DNA of 64,000 bases from assembly GCA_034190875.2 (NCBI GenBank), contig CM067344.1, positions 75,375,178 through 75,439,177 on the forward strand, given 5' to 3'. How positions within the stretch are numbered: position 1 is the first letter of the stretch; every line of letters starts with the position of its first letter. Shown piece by piece: positions 25,901-38,802 of this stretch. A program made the translations under genes and the position numbers. The notes under the pieces were generated by a model. It was not told the DNA's origin. It ran no database searches and was given only the letters and a program-made list of their open reading frames with translations. The stretch is from Urechis unicinctus. Its lineage: Eukaryota; Annelida; Polychaeta; Xenopneusta; Urechidae.

Positions 25901-28900
25901 ATAGCCTGTCATTCGTTTGTGACTCCCCGACACAAATCACAACCAAAACGCTGTTAAATCAAGTCGGTGGTCCATTCGTCATTGAGACAACGAGCGCCTG
26001 GTAACCAGTCTGACATCGGTCCATATATTGCCTGCTTTATATGAGTTCTTTGTAGGTTGTAATGATATTAATTGAACGTCTGATTGATAAGTGGTAGATT
26101 CGTCATGATGGCTCGATTAGCATGGCGTGTAATCAACGGTCCGTATGGGCTGGATGGTGTTTAGTGGCTCGGAGAGGCGGATGTTGCACAACGGTGGTTA
26201 TTATGTTTCCAAATAAGGAACCATTTCATCCTTGTTACATTGTTGACCCATTCCGCTTAGGGAAATAGTAATAAATAATCTAACGCAATACCGCCAGCAA
26301 TGCATTAATTGCATTGAGAGTTTCGCCACATAGGCAATGTGATTTTGAATCACTGTATCACATGATGTACCCGCTAATGATGCACAATGATTTACAAGAG
26401 GACCATCCATTAGCATGACGTAATTGGGAAACGGAATGATATGTGGGTGACAGTGGTTCGTGGATGAACTCGGGTAGCTGTAGATTGGATCACAGACTGC
26501 TGATCTAGGGAATTCGAGAGGTAATTCAATCAGTATCTGTAGCAATAGCAGTGATACTAGTCAGGTCAGTGTTACTCTTCAATGATGCATTGGCATTCCA
26601 TTCTTGCTAAATACAGATTTACAAGGAGCAGGCAACCTGTTCCTTTAGCGAAGCATACCAGTATTCGTATGCTATTGACTCAAATTACTCACGATTAAAC
26701 CTTTTTCACTACGTTGGAACATCGTCATATTATGATGACCCAACCAATGCCGTGCAACTTGGCACGGATGAAGTAGAGGAGTAGTTGTATAGTTGGTATA
26801 TATTAATTTAGATATGAAATTCGCTCCCAACATCGAGATTTCTAGTTTTATTTAACCCGTGCTGTGTATAAAAACTACATTCAACGCAACTCAAGCTCTC
26901 AAGTCTCATCATTTAACCATACCACAGTAATGCTCTGTTCACGGTGTACCACTTTGAAAACAACCCGGTGCACATTTGTTATAATTACCGTATTTTACAA
27001 CACGATATACCTGTCTTTAGCTAAACCTAATATAGGCAACATTTTACGTGATCTTCTTTGCTTAGCTATCACCATTCTATGTGAGCATGGGCCATGACGC
27101 AAGCTCCCTTGTGATTTACAACGACCAACACAGCCACTTACATTGATTGTGGAGCGTTAAATACAAAATGACGTAATTGCAGAATATCCTGATATGACAA
27201 ATCATAGCTGGAACATGGCTATTGTAAATTATCATTGAGGTGCGCTGAATTTGATGTTATTAATTCGTTTATACCTATCAAGCAGAAATAATGATTTGGA
27301 TCGAAGCTGTATTACTACAGAATTTCGCTTATATAGCCAAAATTAAAGTCAGCAATATGCCTGGCTGTTAAGCAGAGCCTAAACTCAAATGCAATTATCA
27401 AAATATATACATTGCCGCATGCTGTGATTTCGTGAAGCATTTTTGTTTGCCACGGAGCTTCGTCTGCCACCCATAGTAATTTTATTTCGCCCATAGCTAC
27501 AAATGCAGATGTCAACGCTGTAACTAGCCATCACAAACTGGGTGTATGTGCATCGATATGTAGTGATACCTGGCATTAATAAGATACTTCACTATTACTT
27601 TGCTTCGTTATATGATATGCTGTGATAGAACATATTATCTTCGGATACAGTCTGCTTTGATCAAGACTCTCCGCCGAGCTCTCACGATGTCACACACGAG
27701 TAGTCCTACTTACGTTTTTGATGACGTCGAACGTTATCTCTCAATATAAATGTTAAGCCTACTTGATGAACTCCATAAGTTTTGACTGATGAATGCAGAC
27801 AAATGAACTGTCTTCACAATATGACACACATTGACTGATTGGGACAGATTGATAATGGAAATACTGCAAAATACCAATTCAAACACACACAAGTAGGTTC
27901 AATTGTGGTTAAGTAGTCTTGATCTAGCAGCTTAACGCTGCATCAAGATGTTGTTCGTTCCTGGTAGCATTATGTCATTAAGTAAACAACATCTTAAATG
28001 TTGCGAGGCCAAGTTCTATTTGACCTTATAAACCTCATTACTAATGTTACTTTGATTCCCCATCTGACCACACGAGTTCTAAATGCGGAAGATAGAGGAA
28101 AATCATTATATATAGAGGAATAGGACAAACCAAACATGGACACTTTTTTGTTGAAACCATTGTTTTGACATTCATATTTCGCTAATTCTACACTAGAGCA
28201 TTTACTAGAATGCTTTTCGATCCGTAATTAATTATGCTATACCATCAACATACCCGAAGGATGTTATGGTATTAAGTTTGTAGTTATGAAATATGCATAT
28301 TTGTCATGATTGATACGTTGGCTGGACGTTTTCCACACTGCTCCCATAAACTCATCATGCTCCCACCATTATGTATTCACTTATAGCATTGATTTGGGTG
28401 CCTACAGTTTGCCTGGGCTGGACAATATGAAACAGTACGGTTATCAGATAGCAAGGTAAATGTGGTTTACATTCTCACATGAACGCTTGCATTCAAGTTC
28501 TTAATACACATACTGAGTACCAGTAAGTAAGCTTTGGTGGTTCCCCAGACCATCTCATCGAACAACTGCAAGATCGGTACGTGCCGCGGTACATCAAGGT
28601 AAGTGGCTCAATTTATAAGGCAGGGGTTTAGAAACGGGGTTGGTCGGTCGGGCATCGATATAGAAGTTCAGAGAGCCATGAATACATTTTGGTCATGAGT
28701 ACAACTGGAAAGATATTAACTGCTAAATCATTCACAAGTATAATTTCTCTTTCTGTCTACCTTCCTTACCAGACATGTAGAAAGATTATTTACATGCTTA
28801 GGGGAACTGTAATGTCGCAGGTTTGTACCAGGATGATACGATGAACGGGAGTGTACGTGATGAATGAATAAGATCACTTATTTCAACGCCAGTCAGTCTT

Positions 28901-31900
28901 GATACAACCTTTAGTTGCATCAAATATGTGCACCTGAGTATCCGACAATTTGAGGACCTGAGCATCATGATATATAATATTCAAGGTAACAGACTTATGA
29001 CATACTAGCAGTGTCATTTCAGGGATGTTTTCCAAGCATCACGATAGTGTGTTTGATCATATCGTATAAAATTGATTGAGTAAAGGATTACGCAACCATT
29101 GTTATTCATTATAACAGACCTGGCCTGCAAATCGAAATCGGTATTTGTGATTGACTAGTTGTTGAAATAAAACCAATTCCGCGGGAGGTGAGAGAAGAGT
29201 GTGCACAAGGTAACAAAGACGGTGCTGATTTAGATGGTTTTTTTTCGGAAAGGAATTGACTAACAGCTTTGGCTATTTCAGAATTAGTGATGGCATAGCT
29301 TCAGAGCGACATCACATGTGGATTACTTTGGAACAGCTGCTTACAATAGCAATCATCCCACTATTGCGGTGATTGGAGCATACTCCCTGGCAACGCTTAA
29401 ACAAGTCACTCGGCATTACCACATAATACAGATGTTGATAACAGGTGGATTTGCAGCCAGCGCGTTACAGTCGCAGCTTAGCTGGCTTTGCGTTCCCCGT
29501 CATGATCCCCAGTCAATGGCTGCCCGCAAGCTTCACAAATGGCGGGTTCTACCAAGGATCACCTAAGAGTGTATGTCTCGCGCTATGTAGGAGAACAAAA
29601 GCATTGAAATTATCAGCGTCGCGATAGCTCCTCACACTTTATTGCTTAAGTATTCCGATAACTTTCTTGTTCAAACGGTGATGATTACCAATAAGACTTT
29701 ACTGAAAATTTATATTTGTTTAGAGGTGACGTTAACGTTGACCAAATGTTAGGTTCTTGTTTAGAGTTAAAATTATATAGTACATACTGTAAATGGTAGA
29801 GAACAGTCATAGTCCTAAACATCCCGTGAGCATAAACAAGAGGTTGTTGACGTTGTTATGCTGAGGTGAAGAATTTCCCCCACTGTGAGATTGCATGAAA
29901 CTTATTCGAAGTATTTAGCATTATCGCGGCAAGCTTGAGCGAGATCAAGCCCACGGCCGTTGCGTTTTCCATGAAGCAATGTTTTTCTCACACGGTTAGT
30001 ATTAGGCAATAAGGTTCGCTCCCCAAAGTGCGGTCTGTGAGTACATAATACGTGTTCACTCGTATGTCAAGCTTAGGTCAAACACCAGTATGCTTACCTC
30101 TCTACCAAGTAAAATCGACGCCACAGTGGCAGTAAGCATCTGACGCATGCAATCTGTCCTCATCAACATTTTGCCGATCCCATTGCCAAAACCATGCTAA
30201 TAGAGCGCCTGGGGCATCATCCAACTACGATTGGGTAACAAAGGCTATGCCCTAACTGATGAAAATGTTAACTAACGTTACACAATGCATACAACGTGTC
30301 CGAGAAGCTGTCACAAATAGGTGTCATACTTGCTCATTGTTGCTGCCATAGGCTGGACGTGGCTTTATTGCTTCGTATTGAATGTGAGAGGAATGAGTCG
30401 TAGATCGTTAAATAAAACCATTGTCTAGACAAAGGATGTATTTCATGCTTGGCTGTGTACGTTATTGAGTTCCGACTCCAGAGTGTGCTACTGTCATTGC
30501 CTTACAAGATATATGTCTCAACAATTCACTTCTGTCCCGGCTTGGGTAATGATATTGAATATAAGCGAAATGTTACATGTTTGCCGGTCTCTAAGTGTAT
30601 GCGCATTGAAGTTGTGTATATACAGATTACTTTGTTACATAATGCTAGATATATAAGCAGAAATATTGGTTCGACTTTATTCTTCGTGTTTTGCATCCTC
30701 TAGCCGTTTCAGATTTTGATGTCTGTTTTGGAAAGAAATGCATTAATCGAACGATTTACAGGTACGCGTAAAACTCCGTAATTGATGTATTGTAATTGTC
30801 AACATGGTTCAATGATTGCCAAAAAATAACTTTGTGCTACTGTATCCATCAATTGCAGCTATTTCAACGACCCAGTCCCAGTATACAAGTAACCCAAACA
30901 CTGCAGCCACAAAATATTAATTCTCACCAGCAGCTGTCTATCATCGGTCTTGGCCCAAATTCAACAGATGTTGCGATTTCCGATGTAATGGACAATTACC
31001 CATGTACTGACAGACTATTGAAAAGGGGCTATGATACCATTACCTGATAGAATCATGAGTTGTTCTAAATAAACAAAGTGAGTTAACAGAATCGCATGAA
31101 CATTTATAGTGTGGTGCTTTACGCCCATGAAAAATCTGATTTCGTAATCTTGCGCAACTCGAATATGTATTTGTGCCTTGTTTCATAGTCCCTTTCTCAG
31201 TGCATGCAGTTATTGTCACAAATGTTTCATTGCGGAAGTCATTTTGGGCGCCGGATGATTGCGCGATAACCATACAATATAATGCTAGCGGTTATTCTAA
31301 CAGCGATACAGCATCAACCAATCCAAATAAATCCCAGAAATGTAACACCATTACATAGAAATATCATCACATGACAAATCATTGTACGTTCAGTACATTT
31401 TCGAGAGCAGTTACCTTTCAAAGGCCTGGTTAATTCGAGCCACATCAGGATTGCATGTTATCGCACGCTACAGCAGATACTTTGCCTACTACATGCCTTC
31501 CTAAGTTTCTAAACGTGATCAGAACTCGCCGCGTATTAACTTGTGTCACACCTTAAGCTTGGGAGTTGATCTTTTTGAATCTAATTAGCAATGCATGCCC
31601 CTTTGTGATAGGCATCAAGTTATAGTTTATTTGTGTGTCTACCAGAAACACTGGGGAGTATTTCCCATAATTTCATTTGATCTAAAGTTAGCAAACGGTA
31701 ACATTATGTAACCAATGTATGTTGTGATTCTACGCCAACACAAATGATGTCACCGAAATTGTGCGCCCAATAATGCGCGTTACAAAGCATGAGCTATTAC
31801 AATGGTACTGTACCTGTGTATGTCAGAGGACATGTACATCGACTAGTCCCATGACCCTTCATTTCAATAGTGTATTTTGCTCTTGATTTATACCACTGTA

Positions 31901-32024
31901 GTGATCCAGAATATGGCATAAAGTAATATTCAGCATGAGTATTTGGCATTCAAATGCAATGCGTGACTAACTTCATAGCTGTGCTGTGGAATTGATCAAT
32001 CTACTACATGTAATGCCTAAGTCA
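22927..32024. other. Intergenic, nothing recognised
   Basis: About 9 kb without a supportable gene. The largest open frame (114 codons, - strand, 26201-26545) has no motif. At about 23055-23080 CCCGCGCG occurs twice 15 bases apart. A GC-richer patch at 29300-29640 has two overlapping + frames (82 and 60 codons) but neither resembles a known family. Confidence 0.4.
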
Positions 32025-32140
32025 CTTACGGACTGACTACTGGCCCCGTACGGGCCAAAACCACAGTCCATGCCACGTGGTGTGTTGTGCTGCCCTGTGC
32101 GGGGCCTTTATGATTTTGACCGTGTATGGGTGCCCGTAAG
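32025..32140. mobile_element. GC-rich foldback element, MITE-like
   Basis: A 116-bp GC-rich island in AT-rich surroundings. It begins CTTACGG (32025-32031) and ends CCGTAAG (32134-32140), an exact 7-bp terminal inverted repeat. The inner arms also pair imperfectly (CGTACGGGCCAAAACCACAG against the reverse complement of the TATGATTTTGACCGTGTATG side). CCCGTACGGG inside the left arm is itself a palindrome. No convincing target-site duplication is seen and no open frame, so it would be non-autonomous. A structured non-mobile sequence is the alternative. Confidence 0.5.
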
Positions 32141-34384
32141 AAAACCTTGAGAGCAGCATATTTAGTTTTGTAGCAAGATGTCTCAGACAAATATGTTCCA
32201 TGTAATATCTGCATTGCTCCTCACCTTAGCTGTTGTTGCTCCTATATAAATGCAACTGTGCAATCCTTGGTTCATGCGATAGAATACATTTGTACGACCG
32301 ATAGGCATCGCAATGAAGAATGTAGATTTTGATCCGCTCGATAACGATCTTCTTATTTATTATGCGACATCACATTAAGACAACAAAGTCTATAAACATA
32401 AAAAGAGGCAATATCGTCACTTAAACAGTTTTGTTGACTTCGCCATATGTACAAGATTTTCTCTTCTACTCCTTATTGTATTGGTTCCACGCATCGTACG
32501 ACCAGCACCTGGCTTACTATTGGTGTTTTATAAATATGCTCGTGTAACTTGGCTAATGGCATTTCATTTCTAGTTAAAAACGTTAAATGCTAGTCGTCCC
32601 TGATCATCAAGTTATAGAGTCGCCGCAGCCTGATGATCAATATAAGTTTCAGTTTACACAGAACTAATCCACAGAAGACCAATACGATCAAATGAGTCTG
32701 AAGGTCAGATGGGTTCTTTGGATCACATTGGCTTACCGTGAGTTATATGTTTTCAGCGAGGCACCTTAACACGATTGCACCTATTGTTAAAACCACCAGT
32801 CCAGTGTGATCCCCGCATGTCGCGACAAAAGGACTTAATACAAGTTACTGCTAAACATTAGCTGCTAGGGATTATATATTGATCGATACCAGAAACCAAG
32901 GGTATTTGATTATACTCAAAAATAATCAATATAGGTTAGCTAACCAGAAGATTATAGAAGTGGGAAGAGATGAATAATTTGCCATATGTATCGGTCTCAG
33001 CACACAACTGATACATCAGCAGGAAAAGATTCTCATGTGTTTGTCTTACAACTAGTCACACACAAACGTCATGCATTCATCATTGTCCCTGTGACAATAA
33101 AATGAATCACTAAGGTCCGTTAATTCGGTTAACCATGTCGCACAGACAAAGCAGGGATGGACGTAGGCGCACATCTTCGAATTAAATGCCCAATGCTCTT
33201 GCAAACTGACAAAACGCCTCAACGGTTACATTCACGTGGATCATAGTTTTAGGATGGCATCACAACATTTATTTACTACATAATGATATTATTATTCCAT
33301 CAATATACCTCCGGTGTTATTTTTGGACACGTAAATAAAATAACCTCCTTGGAGTAAATATTGTGAAGCAGACTACGACTACTCAACTGGCACCGTTATA
33401 TATCGGGCGTGACCTGAGCTTATACTCGGCGACCTATTTGTGCTGACTACATTTGTAAACGGATGCGGCGCAGCATCGACAGCACAATACCACGCTGATG
33501 GTTCTAATGTCAGTTGAACGATGTACTGCGATGCATGTATGCAGTAGCTCGAACACGCATGCAAGACTGTGTAAGGTCTATACAAGCGTTTTGGAATGTA
33601 GTTTGCTTCATCATATCATTATATATTGCATTGAAAACTATGTGTCAAGATGCTTGAATCATGTCTTGGTTGATAAATTAAAGTAAAGATAGCAAACAAC
33701 AAAGCATGTAGCCAAATGTGGTTGAATATCTTGATTTCGTTCCTATAGGCGTATGACGTAGATCTGGGTAGATCCTATGTTATCCTATGTGGTTATTCTT
33801 TGTATACATTATTATGCAAAACTTTGGTTGAGCTGATATTTTGTTTGGATTATTTCTAATCTCTAATTCACCCTCTCTTCATCTTAATTTAGATACTTAA
33901 GCTGGATACAGCTCATATTTTGATTTTCTCGTCCTAGAAATATAGTGGAAACGATATCTAAGATATTATACGACTACGTCAATGACTTTCACGTCAATGT
34001 ATAATGGTCTCTATGCTGCTCAGTAATTCTCATAAATCAGTAAATAAATGGCGCGTGTATAATGTAAAACAGCATGAGCTGTGAGGCCATACAGTACTCA
34101 ATTCACGTATTGGGCTTCCATCAATCGCCTAACATTAACTTTCGACAGGTGTGTTTCCTGGCTTTGAAAACAAATAGTAAGTGGATACGTTAGATGCAAA
34201 TGACTTAAAATACGCCTTCCATATACTGACACACAATGCTAAGGAAAGGTTACATAATATCGAGGTCTTGGTGGTTATCAACTTTAGGATATGAACCGAT
34301 CAAGATAACCTGTGTAGTATTTCATTAACTTGATGCAACGTATTGTCTACAGAGCGCACCTGTATATGTTATGAAATGCTGCAC
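32141..34384. other. Intergenic, nothing recognised
   Basis: No gene, repeat or RNA could be supported here. Confidence 0.4.
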
Positions 34385-34575
34385 AATACGTACTGAAAGT
34401 GGTGGACTTTCGTCCCAGCGGTGTGGGGGTTTCGCAGTCCAATCTGGTCAAAGGGTTTGTGTCAAGTGGGCGCCGGCACCTAAGGGGGGCTGTCCAAGCA
34501 TTACAATCATCCTTAATCAACAGCGTTACGATATCACATCGTTGTGAAAGTGACGTTAAACCCAAATACATACCG
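34385..34575 (+). mobile_element. Possible tRNA-derived SINE
   Basis: A GC-richer block with a B-box-like GGTTTCGCAGTCC (about 34427) preceded about 37 bases upstream by an A-box-like ACTGAAAGTGGTGG. It ends GTGAAAGTGACGTTAAACCC (about 34546), a tail type I recall from invertebrate SINEs. Both boxes are degenerate and only one copy is in the window. The open frames on both strands here (86 and 74 codons) would then be by-products. Confidence 0.35.
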
Positions 34576-35500
34576 ATATATGACTTGAGATTGCATAAGC
34601 AAAGAACGCCATTATTTATTGTTGTGCCCGTCGATTCTGCTGCAGTACATGCTCCATAAAGTAATTATAAAATTGTTATCTGGTAGGAAGTGGTTAACTA
34701 TCACAGTTATCGTTATATGCCCGCAACGAAAACGTTTTAAGAATACCATTCACCGGGTCTGTGATTAAAACTCATAACCCATGAACGTTATGTATGACTT
34801 TGTTTTGTGTGCTTATATATGTACAAACGAAATGTTAAACTATAGGCACGCAGCATCGCGCTATGCCAGAAAGGGAAGGTTCATCGGCGCATTTCATAAC
34901 AAAATGTCCAAGATACATCCTAGTGTATTAACAAGAAAATCAACGGTGTAACAATGAATTAAATGGTAAAACAACGCTTTCTTTCTCAATGACAACTTAT
35001 GGATGTACCAAGTTGTCTAGATTATTTGTCCTAAACTCAGACCCGTCAATTTGCTGTAATTATATCGCCAGGCGCTTATTGCTTGCATTTGAAATTATGT
35101 TAGCGCATGCAGAAAAGATTGATCAACCGTATAACATATTGTACCGCATATAATGAAAGCGGAGTCAGTATACTGCAAGAGGGAATATTTAGTGGCTGCG
35201 CAATAAACGCAGGCCTTGGATTAGAAAAAAGAGACGACTGATGTTGAAGTGGGTCTTCGGGTTATATGTATCGTTGAATCCTTAATATTACTTGAGCTCA
35301 CTGCGTTGTATCATTCGGCCAAGCTTGAAGTTTGGATTAAGAACGTGAGCCCCTGATATAAATCCTGAATTAGCTGCTTTCGCTAAGGTTCTCCCTTTAG
35401 CTTGCATAACTCATAGGTTAAGCACTCTAGTTCGCCATTCAAGGAAGCATGGCGTTTTCATACAGAATGCATATGCATCTGATATCTAATGCCACCTAGA

Positions 35501-35528
35501 CCCCCCCCACCCCCACCCCCACGCCCCC
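35501..35528 (-). other. G-quadruplex motif on the minus strand
   Basis: The + strand has runs C8, C5, C5 and C5 separated by one to three bases, so the minus strand has four G-runs with very short loops, a strong quadruplex (and i-motif) candidate. No gene lies close enough to suggest a promoter role. Confidence 0.7.
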
Positions 35529-38297
35529 ACTGCTACAAAGATACACTGATAGACATTGGTAATTCAGCCTAATATACACTACCACAGTATCTGGAATTTT
35601 CAAGGGTTCTTAACTTGAATCATTGGTCACATAACTTTGGTACACACGTATTTTGACTTACATCGAGACTTATAATAATGAGATTACTCTAGCGCTCTTG
35701 TATCAAACATTCCGTAGAATATTGAGCGATAATCCCATTAGGTACGTAGTAGCAAGCCAATTAATATGTAATGACAACAAACTGACACCGCGTTGTACCA
35801 GCATAACAATATCGGGGAGTGACCCAAGTTTACATTTCGCGAGCCTTTATGTTCTTACCTGCTTGTAAGCTGATGAAGGTTAGTATAAACAGCTGAACAA
35901 AAGAACCACTTTGCTGGTACCATGCTCAGCTGCAAGGTGCGCTGCCGTGGACCTCTGCTGTGGCTCGATAAATAACAAGTGGCCAAGTAGGGAATATGTT
36001 AAATTGTTCCAAATGCTTTACTTTGATATTGCTTTGATAACAATGAAAAGCTATTTTATCTGCACCGATACCAGTTATATGCGATCAATACATTTGACGA
36101 CTGATAACGGTGTAATACGACTTTTTTATTATTTAAGATTAAGTCAACTAAATATCAAACTAATGCTCCCCAGCGACAGTCGCAAATAAACCAATTGGTA
36201 AAAATCCATTTTCACTGAAAAGAAGAGACAATGACAGGCTCATATTGGACGATTCAAGAAAACTTATTAGTGTTGGCAGTGCACAGACGCGTGGCAACGA
36301 AAGCAGATTTAACACCGGCATGATACACCACACAATCACTGCGCCAAACAACAGCTGACAGCGACAATATTTGTTCTATGTTTAGGTAGCCATCGATATT
36401 CATTTTGAATCTTGTAATATGCTGTGGCCATACTCTCTGATGCTATCTGTACATGTGAATACATGTCATAGACATACCAACGCCAGCAACACGCATTGTT
36501 TGGGATACCTGAGACCAAGTCGACACCTACACGGTATCAGACAACACGATACTAATTGTAGAGCTGTGAGTGCTATGTTTTGCAGCTCTCCTTTACCGTT
36601 GGCAACATCCTCAGCTGGTGCTGTCAAATAATTGTGTCTTATCAGTTAACATATCAGAGTCGGCGTTAAGACCTGGCTAAGTGTCTGTTACATTCCCAAG
36701 GTTGCATAACAGCACTTGGACGATGCTCCAATTAGTGCTACATGAATCGAACACAGCTGGAGGCATCCACATAATAAATTAGCGTGGAATGCCTTGGTTT
36801 CGCATTCTCTGGCAGGAGAGGTAGGAATTTTAAATGCGGATATGCTCCCTATTGCATAGTTCAAGAAAAGAGATTAAGGTAGGAAGAATACTAATAAAGA
36901 TGGATAACTTGTGTCTGATGCTTGTTGCAGTTGTGGCAGTTTCCGCACATGACACAATATAGACAATCAGACATTAACACTTTAGTCAATAGCTGTAATC
37001 ATGTAATCTACCCACGAGAAGTGCTGCCTGGAGAAACAAGGTCTGCTATGAAGTGACAACTTCTGGCTGTGCGATAATCTTTCCAGGCAAACAAAATACA
37101 ACGGATGGGCGTGATATCATTCAAAATTGCTCGTTTGCTGGAATTTATGGAATCGGCAGTTGTTCTACGTGGCTCATAAAGTCTCGCAGTTGATGATGAT
37201 CTTCGAATGTGAATTTCTTTCTTTCTCCTCAGGATAACCTATCTAACAACCTCGAGCTGTTGATCCGAAGACGTTGAAGATTAGTAATGTATGATGCCAA
37301 GTATGTTTGTTGAATTACAATCTTGGAACGTCTCTGAATGCGCCCGTCGGCTACATATATTCTCACTCAATTTGCCCTTTATTGTCATTATTATTAGGTT
37401 AACGTAGCTTTCTGAACAACAATAGATAATGGCATTATAATCCAACCGATGACTCAAAGTCTGGTATGGCTTCGGCTGGCCCATTACATTGTCAATATAT
37501 GGTTAAATATTACAACCTAATGGACGAATATGAATCAACTGCCATTAAGCTACAAGCCGTGGGATCATTATGACAAGGGATATTTCTAAATGGTTGTCAC
37601 AGTGTTTTCGGGGTGGCTATAATCAGCATCCAATAACCGATTATTGCATAGCATTACCAGTGTTTGTTTTGTTCGGATAGTGCGATTATTCATTCCGTTA
37701 TTATTCAATTTCGGAGATTTAGTAGGCAGGAATGAAGCAAATAGTAATCAAAATAGCCCTTGCTGGTTTTTGCATAGTGAAATTGTGCAGATCTATTGAA
37801 TATAATGAAGGCGGGGTTTGGATCTGCGTTTAAACGCAAACTTAATAGCTTTGGCCGCATGTTTGCCGCTGTCAAAGCATATATACATAATCATAATTTT
37901 GTAGCATACGTTGTTGACGAGTTTGCGTCGGCTCACTGTCAATAGACTATGGTGTGAATGTCCTCATCAGCTTGCACTCAACAGTTTTATCTTTATTACT
38001 ATCGGATATCATCGAAATCAATCTTATCAGGTCAGGGCCAAAAAACTTAGTCTCGGCAGCCTTTATCTGTCAGAGTGCTCAAAACAGCATAGTAATCTGC
38101 ACAGTATTCTTGATTTTGGGCCAGAAAAAACTGTATGCTATTGTGCTTCTCGTATGACTATTTATGGTATACAACATTTGCGAGTCGACTTTGGTGGCAC
38201 CTAGAACTGCCTGCGCTCGATACATTATGATTGTTATCGTAAAAACAAGAACCCAAACATAATCTACCGCATGTCCAAAGCGGAAACACATATGGAT
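35529..38297. other. Intergenic, nothing recognised
   Basis: Short open frames only (largest 97 codons at 37911-38204, without motif). No repeat was recognised by eye. Confidence 0.4.
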
Positions 38298-38624
38298 GAA
38301 TATATATATATATATATATATAGATATATATATATATATATATATATAGATATATATATATATATAGAGATATAGATATATATATATATATATATATAGA
38401 GAGATATATATATATATATATATATATAAATATCTGCATATATATATGAATATGTATATATATATATATATATATAATGCATATATATTTAAAATAAACA
38501 TATATATATACACATATATATATATATTTATATATATATAAAAGATGTATATATACATATATATATATAAATATATATATATATAATGTATATATATATT
38601 TATACAAATATTTATATATATGTA

Positions 38625-38676
<52 letters not shown>

Positions 38677-38693
38677 GATATATATATATATAT

Positions 38694-38789
<96 letters not shown>

Positions 38790-38802
38790 CATAAATATAT
38801 AT
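38298..38802. repeat. Interrupted (TA)n microsatellite array, about 0.5 kb
   Basis: Nearly pure alternating TA with scattered GATA/GAGATA interruptions, short unique-looking islets (AATATCTGCATATATATG, AATAAACATA) and a pure run of more than 50 bases ending at 38758. Open frames through it on both strands encode only Ile/Tyr repeats and are artefacts. Such arrays can extrude cruciforms and break replication. Confidence 0.95.

Noticed and set aside
26201-26545. Open frame of 114 codons, minus strand
   Set aside because: No motif and no supporting context.
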